A stretch of 64,000 nt of DNA from positions 3,534,001 through 3,598,000 of the forward strand of contig NZ_CP109598.1 in assembly GCF_036327775.1 (NCBI RefSeq), written 5' to 3'. A program made the translations under genes and the position numbers. Numbering within the stretch: position 1 is the stretch's first letter; each line of letters begins with the position of its first letter. Below, piece by piece: positions 24,637-33,515 of this stretch. This DNA comes from Streptomyces sp. NBC_01498. GTDB taxonomy: Bacteria > Actinomycetota > Actinomycetes > Streptomycetales > Streptomycetaceae. The notes below the pieces were generated by a model. That model saw nothing but the letters and a program-made list of their open reading frames with translations, was not told the origin of the DNA and ran no database searches.

Positions 24637-25158
24637 GTGACGTTTGTGGTGGCACAGGAAGTGCCCACGTCGTCGAGCATGGCCGTTCCCCATGGCCCTG
24701 CGGGCGTGGGCCGGGCAAGGCATCGGATGCGTGAGCAGTTGCGCGACCGGGGGATGTCGGACGCGGTCGTCGACGATGCGGTACTGATTCTTTCCGAACT
24801 GCTCAGCAACGCCTGCCGGCACGGCAGACCGCTGGGGCGGGCCGAGATCGGCGACGGAGACGTGCGCGCGGCCTGGGAGGTCGACGAAGCGGGTCGGCTG
24901 ACCGTCGAGGTGACGGACGGCGGCGGCCCGACACGACCGGCTCCGGCGACCCCCTCGGTCACCGCGCGCGGTGGCCGAGGGCTCAACATCATCAGCTCGC
25001 TCGCCCAGGACTGGGGCGTACGGGACAGCTCGTCCGGCGAGGTCACGGTGTGGGTGGTCGTCAACGAAGGACACCGCCACGAGGACTTCTCTACGCGCGT
25101 CGCTGTCCCCGGGCTGGGGTATGCCGACAGCTTCGATCCGGCCGACGATCTGCCCTGA
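24637..25158 (+). CDS. RsbW-like ATP-binding protein (HATPase_c anti-sigma/regulatory kinase family)
   Basis: 173 aa. The GHKL ATPase motifs are present: N-box LSELLSNACRHG, G1 EVTDGGGP and G2 GGRGLNIISSLA. No histidine-kinase dimerisation domain is present, so it belongs to the large Streptomyces family of stand-alone RsbW-like proteins that act as anti-sigma or switch kinases. GAAGGAGGT is seven bases before the chosen GTG; the frame extends 29 codons upstream without support. Its sigma or antagonist partner is not evident next door. Confidence 0.85.
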   Translation: MTFVVAQEVPTSSSMAVPHGPAGVGRARHRMREQLRDRGMSDAVVDDAVLILSELLSNACRHGRPLGRAEIGDGDVRAAWEVDEAGRLTVEVTDGGGPTRPAPATPSVTARGGRGLNIISSLAQDWGVRDSSSGEVTVWVVVNEGHRHEDFSTRVAVPGLGYADSFDPADDLP

Positions 25159-25379
25159 CGGCCCAGGTCGGCGGCCCGGGGCGGTGGCTCGCCCGGGGGC
25201 CCGGACGGCGACCCCTACGGGCGGTCCGCGCCGAGCGCCGACCGGACCGCCCGGCGCACCGACGGGCGGCCCGCACGCCCCCACCCGCCCCGTCCGGAGG
25301 GGCTGTTGCGCCCACGGCGATACGCGGTGCGGCTAGGCTCGCGCCCGACACCGCACTGCCGCTATCGGGAGAAGCCACC

Positions 25380-26360
25380 ATGGCCAAGAAGCGCCCCCAG
25401 ACCAAGGCCGCGAAGGCTCAGTCCGCGAAGGCTCAGCTCACGGACGGTCCGATTCCGGTCGTGGGCGCCCGTGAGCCCTGCCCGTGCGGCTCCGGCCGCC
25501 GCTACAAGGCGTGCCACGGCCGGGCCGCCGCGCAGGCCGTCACGGAGCTGGTCCAGCGCCCCTTCGAGGGTCTGGCCGGCGAGTGCGACTGGGTCGCGCT
25601 GCGCGAGCTGGTCCCCGCCGCGACCGTCGAGCTGACCCTGAAGGGCGGCCTGCCGGAGGGCGTACCGTCCGTGACACTCGCGACCGTCCTGCCGATGGCC
25701 TGGCCGGCGCTGCGCCGCGACGACGGCTCCGTGCTGCTCGCACTCCAGAACGACACCTCCTCCGGCGACCTCAGCCGCGACCTCGCCGACACACTCCGGC
25801 GGGCGCTGACCGCCGAGCCCGGAAACCCGGTCGCGGCCGAGCGCGTCCCCGCCGACGGCCCGCGCCTCCAGGACCTGCTCGACCCGGACGCCGGCTTCGC
25901 GCCGGTCGTCCACTCCGGGTTCGAGTTCTGGGTGCCGGACGCCGAGAACGCGACGGCCGAGGTGACGGCGTCGCTGGAGCGCGCCAACGCGGCGGCGATC
26001 CCGACGGTGCGGCTGACCGGGACGGACGCCGCGTACTGGTGCGAGACGCCCGACAAGAACCATCTGCGCTGGGTCATGCCGCACCCCGAGGAGAAGCTGC
26101 TGGACGCGCTGGCCCGGCTGCACGTCGCCGGTACGTCGAGTCTCGGCGAGGGGACGCGGCTGGTCGGTTCGTTCCGGGCGCACGGGCTGACGGTTCCGGT
26201 CTGGGACCTGCCGAGCGCCATGCGCGCCGAGGACTGCGAGAAGCCCGCGGCGGAGTTCCAGGAGCGGCTGGCGGCGGCCCTCGCCTCGGACGCGCCGCTG
26301 ACCGCCGAGGAGCGCCGGGCGCGCGGTGGACTCACCAACCGCCAGGTCACCCTCAGCTGA
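25380..26360 (+). CDS. DUF5926-type protein with SEC-C zinc motif
   Basis: 326 aa. The lysine-rich start MAKKRPQTKAAKAQ is followed by a SEC-C motif (PCPCGSGRRYKACHG, about residues 32-46) that binds zinc in SecA and related proteins. The remaining ~270 residues belong to an actinobacterial family (DUF5926) with conserved WVPDAENA, YWCETPDKNHLRWVMPHPEE and GSFRAHGLTVPVWDLP. Function unknown; the SEC-C suggests contact with ribosome or a protein partner. A TAGGCT -10-like element lies about 45 bp upstream. The ATG at 25380 is the only sensible start. Confidence 0.85.
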   Translation: MAKKRPQTKAAKAQSAKAQLTDGPIPVVGAREPCPCGSGRRYKACHGRAAAQAVTELVQRPFEGLAGECDWVALRELVPAATVELTLKGGLPEGVPSVTLATVLPMAWPALRRDDGSVLLALQNDTSSGDLSRDLADTLRRALTAEPGNPVAAERVPADGPRLQDLLDPDAGFAPVVHSGFEFWVPDAENATAEVTASLERANAAAIPTVRLTGTDAAYWCETPDKNHLRWVMPHPEEKLLDALARLHVAGTSSLGEGTRLVGSFRAHGLTVPVWDLPSAMRAEDCEKPAAEFQERLAAALASDAPLTAEERRARGGLTNRQVTLS

Positions 26361-27105
26361 CGGCCGGCCCGGCCCCGGGCCGGGAATTCGCCGTTCGGGT
26401 GACAGTCGTCACAATCGTCCGTACCGGCAAGTAATTTCTTGTCCGAATACATCAGATCGAATTTGCCAACCGCCGATCTCTTGTTACGGTTCTAGAAGCC
26501 CGGTCGCTGGTGCATCCCCCGTCGCCAGCGACCGGGCGTTGTCGTTCTCCGGGGACTGTTCCTGCATTTTCCGGAGTGAAGACTGCAGGGTTGTCCCCGC
26601 CCGGCGCGGCGCTCCTCGCCCGTCGCCATCGCGAACCCCCTGGTTCTTTCAACTGGCCCGCACAGCAGTCGAGTTGCTGTCAGCTCCGGGCAACAGCGCC
26701 CCTCTTCGTCCCGCACTTCCCGCGAACTCCGGGACCGTCCGGCACCGCGCGGACTTTCCCCGTCGGCGTTCACTCGGAGTTTCACGAGAACCCGGCTCAC
26801 GGCCTCTTCGATCGCACGGCGGACCACCTGGCGGTACTGCTCATACGTCCGTCCGGTGGGATCGGGCCGCCCGGCCGGGAACTCAATTCCCGCCCGGCGC
26901 ATTCCGGAGCCGTACGAGGACGTCCGGTGGTACGGGCGCGTGCGCCGCTCCGGAGGCGCGGGGCCCGGGGCCGGGGGCCCGCTCCGGCCGTACGGAGGCA
27001 TCCGCCGTTCCGGCCGTACGCCCGCGTGCGCCGTCAACAGAACCGGGCCGCGCCTCGACGGCGCGGCCCGGACAGCGGGTGCGTCCGCACCCCGGTCTCA
27101 CGGTC
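26361..27105. other. 745-bp intergenic region; weak minus-strand frame, no firm gene
   Basis: The right-hand 60% can be read on the minus strand (about 26902 to 26492) as a ~136-residue protein starting MRRAGIEFPAGRPDP with a plausible helix YEQYRQVVRRAIEEAVSRVL. After about 45 codons the codon pattern collapses and no ribosome site is clear. A strong hairpin (26498-26537) with promoter-like sequence lies at the left. I call no coding gene. Confidence 0.35.
26463..26560 (+). ncRNA. Candidate small RNA or structured leader
   Basis: TTGCCA at 26464 and TACGGT 16 bases later make a fair -35/-10 pair in an AT-rich patch. Right after it comes a perfect 13-bp stem (GCCCGGTCGCTGG with its complement; 26498-26510 and 26525-26537) with a 14-base loop containing five C. 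No reading frame follows. On the opposite strand the same hairpin could be a terminator. Evidence is sequence-only. Confidence 0.3.
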
Positions 27106-27786
27106 TCAGTAGGTGAGCCGGCTGCCGCCGTCCGGCGCGCTCGTGCTCGCCTCGACGAGCGCGTCCACCACCGCCTCCACGTCCGGCAGCCACGGCGACG
27201 CCGACCCGGGCAGCGGCGCCCGCTCCCAGCGGACCTGACCGCCGGCCGCCTCGGACGGCGGGAGCACCAGATAGCCGCCCTCGCCGTGGAAGCGGAGCGA
27301 GCTGGGCACCCAGTCCTTGGTGTAGAGGAGGTCGCCCAGCCGTTCCAGGGTGTACGGGGCCACCAGCAGCGACCAGCGCGTGGGAGTCGCCACGACCGGG
27401 CCCAGGCGCATCCCCATCCCGTCCAGTGCCGCCAGCGCACGCTCCCCGGCGGACGCGGGCAGACTCACGGCGCACGGCGCGCTGCCACCGGTGGCCAGCA
27501 CGATCGGGGCCGAGGGCCGGTTGGCCCACCACCAGCGCACCATGCGCGCGTCGGTCGTGGCGGCCAGCAGGCCGGGATCGAAGGGGTGCGCGCCGGGCAC
27601 GGCGCACTCGGGATCCGGACAGGCACAGCCGCTCCCACGATCACCCCGGCGGGACGTCTTCAGGCCGGCTCCGGGGAGTACGGGCCACTGCCATGCCGTG
27701 GCACACGTCAGCGCGACTTCGAGTGGGGCAGGCATCCCCTTGCGCCTGAAAAGGAGCCTGCGTCGCCTTCCGAGGATCTCGCGCAT
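27106..27786 (-). CDS. Bifunctional primase/polymerase (Prim-Pol) N-terminal domain protein, probably degenerate
   Basis: 226 aa made of one Prim-Pol-like domain: ALTCATAWQWPVLPGAG at the start, a cysteine cluster GCACPDPECAVPGAHPFDPGLL (first and last residues about 55 and 76), WWWANRPSAPIVLATGG and GEGGYLVLPPSE. In active archaeo-eukaryotic primases the strand after the third region carries an acidic pair; here that strand reads CAVSLPASAG with no Asp. The helicase or DNA-binding half found in plasmid/phage versions is absent. The ATG giving MREILGRRRR has GGAAAGGAA upstream. Divergent from the PP2C-family gene. A non-catalytic DNA- or nucleotide-binding role is possible. Confidence 0.75.
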   Translation of the reverse strand: MREILGRRRRLLFRRKGMPAPLEVALTCATAWQWPVLPGAGLKTSRRGDRGSGCACPDPECAVPGAHPFDPGLLAATTDARMVRWWWANRPSAPIVLATGGSAPCAVSLPASAGERALAALDGMGMRLGPVVATPTRWSLLVAPYTLERLGDLLYTKDWVPSSLRFHGEGGYLVLPPSEAAGGQVRWERAPLPGSASPWLPDVEAVVDALVEASTSAPDGGSRLTY

Positions 27787-28305
27787 GAGCGCTCGTTCCT
27801 TTCCGTTGAACGCCGAGGTCCCCATGCCACACCGATCGATCTGTGTGCATGGCTTCACTGTGCGTATCGCTGTGCGTACAGTCGACGTGTGCCGTCGACG
27901 CTTCGCCGCCCCTGTGGACGGGGCACGGCCGGACTTCGCCAACCTGCGGCTGGACTCACCGCTCCTGGGCCGAACGCAGTCATTCTTCGTTAACGCGTGG
28001 CGACGGGTGGCGCACTTCACGGACTGCCGTGTCGCTGTGGCAGCCCCGCCACTCCGGGATGGCGCGCGAGCTACGGCGGATAAGACGCCGAAGTCGTCCG
28101 TCAGGTTCCGAGGCCGTCCCAACTGCCCCTGTCCGTCACCGTTTACGTACTCTTCACGTGCGGGATGACGCTATACCTCGGTGCCACCCACGCGTCACCG
28201 GGGGGGCCACTGTCGAGTGCCCTCAGTCGATCGCAGACTACCGTGCTGAGGGCTTTTTCTCGCCAAGCCAACCGTCGCACAGACACCAGCGGTTCCGCCA
28301 GGACA
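27787..28305. other. 519-bp divergent leader between the Prim-Pol-like and PP2C-family genes
   Basis: No gene is called here. TGTGCGTA is directly repeated around 27856-27877. A TATACC element near 28170 lies upstream of the hairpin/T-tract listed separately. The remaining sequence shows no clear structure to my eye. Confidence 0.5.
28219..28258 (+). terminator. Rho-independent terminator/attenuator in the leader of the PP2C-family gene
   Basis: GCCCTCAG pairs perfectly with CTGAGGGC across a 19-base loop and is followed at once by TTTTT (28254-28258). It lies 48 bp before the ATG at 28306, on the same strand. T-runs are rare after hairpins in this genome, so early termination of transcripts entering the gene is plausible. 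Confidence 0.6.
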
Positions 28306-29832
28306 ATGCTGGACATCGCCTCAGTTGTGCGTGTACATGTGGATGCACTGATAGTGGCGATGAATCACCTGGTGGTTCGCGATGCTATTGCGCGAAACGC
28401 ACCAGTCAGAAAGCCGGTTGCCATGAGCGCTCCGCACATGCCGAAAGTGGCTGGAATCGATTCAGCCGTTCCGGCGCCCGCGCACACTGTCCAGCCCCTC
28501 GACGCGTCGCCCGGTGCGCCCGTGGTCATGCTCCAGGACCGGCTGGCCGGCTGGGTCTCCGACCTGACCACCCTTCATGAGCTCACCGAACGCCTGGTCA
28601 GGACGGACTCGGTGGACACGGCACTGAACGAGGTCGTACGGGCGGGCGCCGCCCTCGTCGGATCCTCGCGGGGCCTGGTCGTCCTCGAACCGGCGCACCG
28701 CACGGAGGAGAACGCCCGGGGCGCCACCGCGGCGCTGGGTCTCAGCCACGCGGAGCTCGGCCAGCTGGAAACCGTCCCGCGCGACGCGTCCTCCTACGGA
28801 AGGCTTCTGGACGACGGCGCCGAACCAGCGACGGCGGCCGAATCCGTCCGTGACGTCCTCGGTGACCCGGGGCTGGATCCGCTCCACCGCGACGTGGCCG
28901 TACGGCTCGGCTATCGCGCCACGTACGCGGTCTCCCTCGCGGCCGGGACGTCGGGCCGGATCGGGGTGGCGGTCTGGTTGTACGACGAGCCCGCCGAACC
29001 GGTGGAACGGCAGCGCCATCTGGTGGGCCTCTACTCCCGGTACGCCGCCGAACACCTGGCGCGTCTGCGGGAACTGGAGGCCGCCCGCGCGCGCGAGGCG
29101 TCGATCGCCGGCGAACTGCTGCCCAGCCGGCTCCCCCGGGTCCCCGGGGTACGGCTCGCCGTACGGCACCGCGCGAGCGGCCACGGCGGAGGCGGCTGGT
29201 ACGACGCGCTGCCCCTGCCCGAGGGCGCCCTGGGACTGGCCGTCGGCTCGGTGAGCGGGTCGGGGCCGAGCGCCGTGGCCGCCATGGGCCGGCTGCGCGC
29301 CTCCCTGCGGGCGTACGCGGTGATGGAGGGCGAGGACCCCGTCGCCGTCCTGTCGGACCTCGAACTGCTGCTGCGGCTCACCGAACCGGCGCGCACCGCC
29401 ACCGCGCTGTTCGGCTTCGCCGAGCCGGCCCTGGGCAGGATCGTGTTCGCCGGGGCCGGGCACGCGCCGCCGCTGATCGTGGGGGAGCGGCGTACGGAGT
29501 ACGTCGAGACGACACTGTCGGCGCCGCTGGGCATGCTGACCTGCTGGGAGGCACCGAGCGTGGAGCTGTCGCCCGCGCCGGGAGAAACGGTGCTGCTCTA
29601 CACGGACGGTCTGCTGCGGCGTACCGGGGAGCCGATGGACCGCGCCTTCGCGCGGCTGCACGCCGCCGCCGCGAGCGTGCCCGGCAGCCTCAGGGACGAT
29701 CCGGGGGCGATCGCGGACCACGTGCTGCGACTGATGGGGGCGTCCGAGGACTCCGGGCGGGGCGAGGGAGCCGACGCCGGGAGCGCTACGGACACGGAGG
29801 ACGTCGTGATCCTGGCCGTCCGGTTCGAGTGA
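28306..29832 (+). CDS. PP2C/SpoIIE-family protein lacking key metal-binding residues
   Basis: 508 aa. A conserved leader (MLDIASVVRVHVDALIVA) and a GAF-like middle (about 115-300) precede the PP2C fold (about 310-505). Active SpoIIE-type phosphatases have GDxYD and GDVxGHG; here these read GGGWYDALPLPEG and AVGSVSGSG, so both metal-binding aspartates and the His are replaced. The later TDG (LLYTDGLLRR) and the terminal Asp (EDVVILAV) remain. It is likely a pseudophosphatase or altered enzyme. AGGA precedes the ATG; a longer frame starts at 28165 but would cross the leader terminator. It may act on RsbW-like partners such as those at 24.6 and 31.8 kb (inference). Confidence 0.85.
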   Translation: MLDIASVVRVHVDALIVAMNHLVVRDAIARNAPVRKPVAMSAPHMPKVAGIDSAVPAPAHTVQPLDASPGAPVVMLQDRLAGWVSDLTTLHELTERLVRTDSVDTALNEVVRAGAALVGSSRGLVVLEPAHRTEENARGATAALGLSHAELGQLETVPRDASSYGRLLDDGAEPATAAESVRDVLGDPGLDPLHRDVAVRLGYRATYAVSLAAGTSGRIGVAVWLYDEPAEPVERQRHLVGLYSRYAAEHLARLRELEAARAREASIAGELLPSRLPRVPGVRLAVRHRASGHGGGGWYDALPLPEGALGLAVGSVSGSGPSAVAAMGRLRASLRAYAVMEGEDPVAVLSDLELLLRLTEPARTATALFGFAEPALGRIVFAGAGHAPPLIVGERRTEYVETTLSAPLGMLTCWEAPSVELSPAPGETVLLYTDGLLRRTGEPMDRAFARLHAAAASVPGSLRDDPGAIADHVLRLMGASEDSGRGEGADAGSATDTEDVVILAVRFE

Positions 29833-30047
29833 GCCACCGGGTGAGGCGCGCAACCGGCGTCGGACGGCGGCCCCGCCCCGCGTGAACTGTCCGCGGCGGC
29901 CGAAGCGGACCGCGCCCCTCCGGGTTGTCCGGTCCGCCCTGTCCCCGCTCCGGGAAGTTGTCCACAGGCCCCCTGGCCCCCGACCCGCACACCCATACGA
30001 TGGTGCCGGGACCCGAGAGGGCCAATGTCGTTCAGAGGAGGCACACC

Positions 30048-31571
30048 GTGGCCGAGGAGCTCATCCCGGAGACACCGGAGACCCCGGAAACCCTGGGACT
30101 TCAGGACACCGCAATCGACGACGCCGACCCGGCGTCCGACGAGAAGCCCGTCAAGCAGCGCAAGAATGGCCTCTACATGAGCGTGTCCGACGAGCTGGCC
30201 GAGAACATGAAGTCGGGCTGGGCCGACACGGAGCAGCGCGGCCTGGAGCCCATCGCCCAGGCGTCGCACACCGCGGCCCGCCGTGCCGCGCTGTCCGCGC
30301 GCTTCCCCGGTGACCGCCTGGTGATCCCGGCGGGCGGCCTGAAGACCCGGTCGAACGACACGGAGTACAGCTTCCGGCCCGCCACGGAGTACGCGTATCT
30401 CACCGGTGACCACACGGCGGACGGCGTCCTCGTGCTGGAGCCGGTGTCCGGCGGCGAGGGCCACCGGGCGACGATCTATCTCACCCCCCGCTCCAACCGG
30501 GAGAACGGCGAGTTCTGGCTCGACGGCGTCCAGGGCGAGCTGTGGGTCGGCCGCCGGCACTCGCTGGCCGAGGCCGAGCAGCTGCTCGGCCTGCCCGCGA
30601 AGGACGTACGGGAGCTGGCCGGGGCGCTGCGCGAGGCGACGGGCCCGGTGCGGGTCGTGCGCGGGCACGACGCGGCCATCGAGGCGGCGCTGGCCGACAA
30701 GGTCACGGCGGAGCTCGACAACGAGCTGCGCGTCTTCCTCTCCGAAGCGCGCGCCGTGAAGGACGACTTCGAGATCGGTGAGCTCCAGAAGGCCGTCGAC
30801 TCGACCGTCCGCGGTTTCGAGGACGTCGTGCGGAGCCTCGACAAGGCCGAGGCGACCAGCGAGCGCTACATCGAGGGAACGTTCTTCCTGCGTGCCCGCG
30901 TGGAGGGCAACGACATCGGCTACGGGTCGATCTGCGCCGCCGGCCCGCACGCGACGACCCTGCACTGGGTGCGCAACGACGGCGACGTGCGCTCCGGCGA
31001 CCTGCTCCTGCTCGACGCGGGCGTGGAGACCCACTCCCTCTACACCGCCGACGTCACCCGCACGCTGCCGATCAACGGCCGGTTCGACGAGGTGCAGCGC
31101 AGGATCTACGACGCGGTGTACGAGTCGCAGGAGGCAGGTATCGCGGCGGTGAAGCCGGGCGCGAAGTACCGGGACTTCCACGACGCCTCGCAGCGCGTGC
31201 TCGCCGAGAAGCTCGTCGAGTGGGGCCTGCTCGACGGGCCGGTCGAGCGGGTCCTGGAGCTGGGTCTCCAGCGCCGCTGGACGCTGCACGGCACCGGGCA
31301 CATGCTCGGCCTGGACGTCCACGACTGCGCGGCGGCGCGCACGGAGGCGTATGTCGACGGGACGCTGGAGCCCGGTATGTGCCTGACGGTGGAGCCGGGG
31401 CTGTACTTCCAGGCGGACGACCTCACGGTGCCGGAGGAGTACCGGGGCATCGGCGTCCGGATCGAGGACGACATCCTCGTCACGGAGGACGGCAACCGGA
31501 ATCTGTCGGCCGGGCTGCCGCGCACGTCCGACGACGTGGAGACGTGGATGGCGGCCGTCAAGCAGGGCTGA
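30048..31571 (+). CDS. pepP: Xaa-Pro aminopeptidase (aminopeptidase P, M24B)
   Basis: 507 aa. An acidic leader precedes the creatinase/AMP-N domain (about 70-215). The M24 pita-bread domain carries the five metal ligands: LLLLDAGVETHSLYTADVTR (two Asp), HGTGHMLGLDVHD (His), LTVEPGLYF (Glu) and VRIEDDILV (Glu). It removes N-terminal residues preceding proline. GAGGAGG lies seven bases before the GTG. A lone DnaA box (29959-29967) is upstream, and a strong hairpin follows the gene. Homologues in S. lividans are characterised PepP enzymes. Confidence 0.92.
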   Translation: MAEELIPETPETPETLGLQDTAIDDADPASDEKPVKQRKNGLYMSVSDELAENMKSGWADTEQRGLEPIAQASHTAARRAALSARFPGDRLVIPAGGLKTRSNDTEYSFRPATEYAYLTGDHTADGVLVLEPVSGGEGHRATIYLTPRSNRENGEFWLDGVQGELWVGRRHSLAEAEQLLGLPAKDVRELAGALREATGPVRVVRGHDAAIEAALADKVTAELDNELRVFLSEARAVKDDFEIGELQKAVDSTVRGFEDVVRSLDKAEATSERYIEGTFFLRARVEGNDIGYGSICAAGPHATTLHWVRNDGDVRSGDLLLLDAGVETHSLYTADVTRTLPINGRFDEVQRRIYDAVYESQEAGIAAVKPGAKYRDFHDASQRVLAEKLVEWGLLDGPVERVLELGLQRRWTLHGTGHMLGLDVHDCAAARTEAYVDGTLEPGMCLTVEPGLYFQADDLTVPEEYRGIGVRIEDDILVTEDGNRNLSAGLPRTSDDVETWMAAVKQG

Positions 31572-31641
31572 GCCACGGGCCGTCGGGTCCGGGTTCACCC
31601 GGATGGGACCGGACCCGAACGGGTTCCGCACGGACAGGCGT

Positions 31642-31674
31642 CGGCCCGGTCGCGTACGACGCACGACCGGGCCG
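31642..31674. terminator. Hairpin between pepP and the ATP-binding protein gene
   Basis: CGGCCCGGTCG and its exact complement form an 11-bp stem with an 11-base loop. The flanking genes converge here. A weaker hairpin (TCGGGTCCG/CGGACCCGA) precedes it at about 31590-31620. Confidence 0.65.
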
Positions 31675-31801
31675 CTCGCTCTTACGGACGACTCACCCGG
31701 TCGTGGGGCCGGTGTACCTGCGGTGCGGCCCCGGACACGGCGGCGTACGTGCCGGCGTATCGGATACCGGCGTACGGACGACCGGCGTACCCGCGTACCG
31801 C

Positions 31802-32284
31802 TCAGACCGTGGCCGGTGTGCCGCCCGCGGGCAGCAGGGGGCTCTCCTCGCGCCACTTGAGTATCTTGTCGAAACTGATCACCGCGCCCCGGCCCGGCCG
31901 GTTCCGGCAGTGGACATGGTCGGCCAGCTGTTCGATCAGCGAGAGACCTCGCCCGCTCTCGGCGGTCCGGGCGGCGAGGCCCGAGCGGTGCACGGCGCGC
32001 CGGGAGGGAAATCCCGGCCCCGAGTCGGACACCTCGATTCGGCACTTCTCGCCGTCCAGGTACGCGGTCACCCGGTACGCCTCCGACGCCCGCGGCGACT
32101 CACCGGGCAGCGTGTCGCCCCCGTGCTCGACGGCGTTCGCGCACGCCTCGCTCAGGGCGAGGGAGAGATCGAAGGAGATGTCGGGGTCGACGCCCGCCGT
32201 CTCCATCGTGCCGATCAGAAGGCGGCGCGCGAGGGGGACGCTCGCGGCTTCGCGCCGCAGATGGAGGGACCACCAGATGCTCAT
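31802..32284 (-). CDS. RsbW-like ATP-binding protein (stand-alone HATPase_c)
   Basis: 160 aa. The GHKL motifs are N-box LALSEACANAVEHGG, G1 EVSDSGPGF and G2 SGRGLSLIEQLAD. The start MSIWWSLHLRREAASVPLARRLL is typical of Streptomyces anti-sigma-like ATPases. It has no dimerisation or sensor domain, so it is not a classical histidine kinase. The ATG is preceded by GGAGGCTGGAG. Together with the similar protein at 24637 and the PP2C-like protein at 28306, it suggests a partner-switching theme in this part of the chromosome. Convergent with pepP. Confidence 0.86.
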   Translation of the reverse strand: MSIWWSLHLRREAASVPLARRLLIGTMETAGVDPDISFDLSLALSEACANAVEHGGDTLPGESPRASEAYRVTAYLDGEKCRIEVSDSGPGFPSRRAVHRSGLAARTAESGRGLSLIEQLADHVHCRNRPGRGAVISFDKILKWREESPLLPAGGTPATV

Positions 32285-32511
32285 GCTCCAGCCTCCTGGC
32301 CACAGCTCGACATACCGATACGTATTGCCCCTGTAGGGGATCCGTAAGCACATCGTCCGCGTGAAACAACTCATCCGGCGGATGTGCGTGAACCGCCCGC
32401 CGTTGTAAAGGACCGTCGCGAGGATCGAGTTTGATCTTCGGCAAGGACAGAGGGTGACCTTCCGGACCTGCCGCACCGGGCAGGCGGTCGCAGTGCGATG
32501 ATGACCCGGCC

Positions 32512-33408
32512 ATGCCGGATCGTGTCGCACGCGCCGGGGCCGGGTCGCGGCTCCTGAGGGCCACGGTGTTCACCGCGGTCTGTGTCGTGCTGTCCGCGAC
32601 CGGACATGTGATCGCGGCCTGTCAGGCCGTCCCCTGGTGGACGCTCGTCCTCGGCTTCGTCGGGGTCCTCGCCGTGGCCGCGCCGCTCGCGGGCCGCGCC
32701 CGTTCGCTGCCCGCCACGGCCCTCGCGCTGACCGGCGGACAACTGGCGCTGCACACCCTGTTCGGCCTCAGCCAGCACCGGCTCACGGTGCGGGGCGGCG
32801 CCGACGACGTACTGATCCGTATGGCGGCCAAGCTGATCTGCGGCGCGGGCCCGGCCTCGCTGAGCCCCGGCGACGCGCGCCGCATCGTGACCGACGCCGG
32901 GATCGACCCCGGCACGCTCGGCGGCGGGATCGCCTCGGCCGGCGGGCTCGCGCGGGGCGCTCACCTGCACGGTTCGGCCGGTGCGACGGCCGCCGACGCG
33001 GCGGCCGGGCTGACCGGTGGGACGGCCGGGACGGCGGGCGGTACGGCCGGGTTGCTGCCCGAACTGCCGAGCCTGCCCATGTTCCTGGCGCACCTGCTGG
33101 CCGCCCTCGCGACCGGCTGGCTCATGCACCGCGGCGACCTCGCGCTCGGCAGGCTCGCCGCCCTCGCGTCCCCCGGCCTCGCCGACGGCTTCGGTGAGGC
33201 CGTCGCCGACAGCGCGCGGCTGCGGGCGCTGCGGGCCGCCCTCGGTCTCGTACGGGCCCTGAGCGCGGGTCTGCCGCCCGTACCCGTGCCGGGTCCGCGG
33301 GCCCGGCCCGGACCGCGCGAGGACAGCGGGCCGCCGAACACGGCCCGGACACTCCAGCATTCGGTGATCAGGCGCGGCCCGCCGGCCGTATTCACCCTCG
33401 CCGCCTGA
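32512..33408 (+). CDS. Integral membrane protein of unknown function near the copper cluster
   Basis: 298 aa. Hydrophobic segments lie at about 14-37 (LLRATVFTAVCVVLSATGHV), 42-62, 66-85 and 182-205 (LPMFLAHLLAALATGWLMH). A Gly/Ala-rich loop covers about 140-180 and a Pro/Arg-rich C-terminal tail follows. No metal motif is convincing; HSVIRRGPP is near the end. It precedes the copper-handling genes in the same direction by about 110 bp, so a link to that pathway is possible but unproved. Confidence 0.7.
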   Translation: MPDRVARAGAGSRLLRATVFTAVCVVLSATGHVIAACQAVPWWTLVLGFVGVLAVAAPLAGRARSLPATALALTGGQLALHTLFGLSQHRLTVRGGADDVLIRMAAKLICGAGPASLSPGDARRIVTDAGIDPGTLGGGIASAGGLARGAHLHGSAGATAADAAAGLTGGTAGTAGGTAGLLPELPSLPMFLAHLLAALATGWLMHRGDLALGRLAALASPGLADGFGEAVADSARLRALRAALGLVRALSAGLPPVPVPGPRARPGPREDSGPPNTARTLQHSVIRRGPPAVFTLAA

Positions 33409-33515
33409 CGCGACGACCCGCCCCGTACCCGGTACGGAGAGCAGGGGCGTCGCGACGCCGACGCGTATCCGCGCGCGGTTCCACCGTCTCCCCTCACCGT
33501 GGAGTGTCTCCTGTC

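Noticed and set aside
26773..26786. Possible second parS (GTTTCACGAGAACC)
   Set aside because: Two mismatches to the 14-bp core, including loss of palindromic symmetry; not convincing.
26492..27037. Minus-strand frame of 181 codons in the gap before the Prim-Pol-like gene
   Set aside because: Only about 45 codons look protein-like, codon bias then fades, no clear start signal, and it runs into a hairpin; kept as an intergenic note only.
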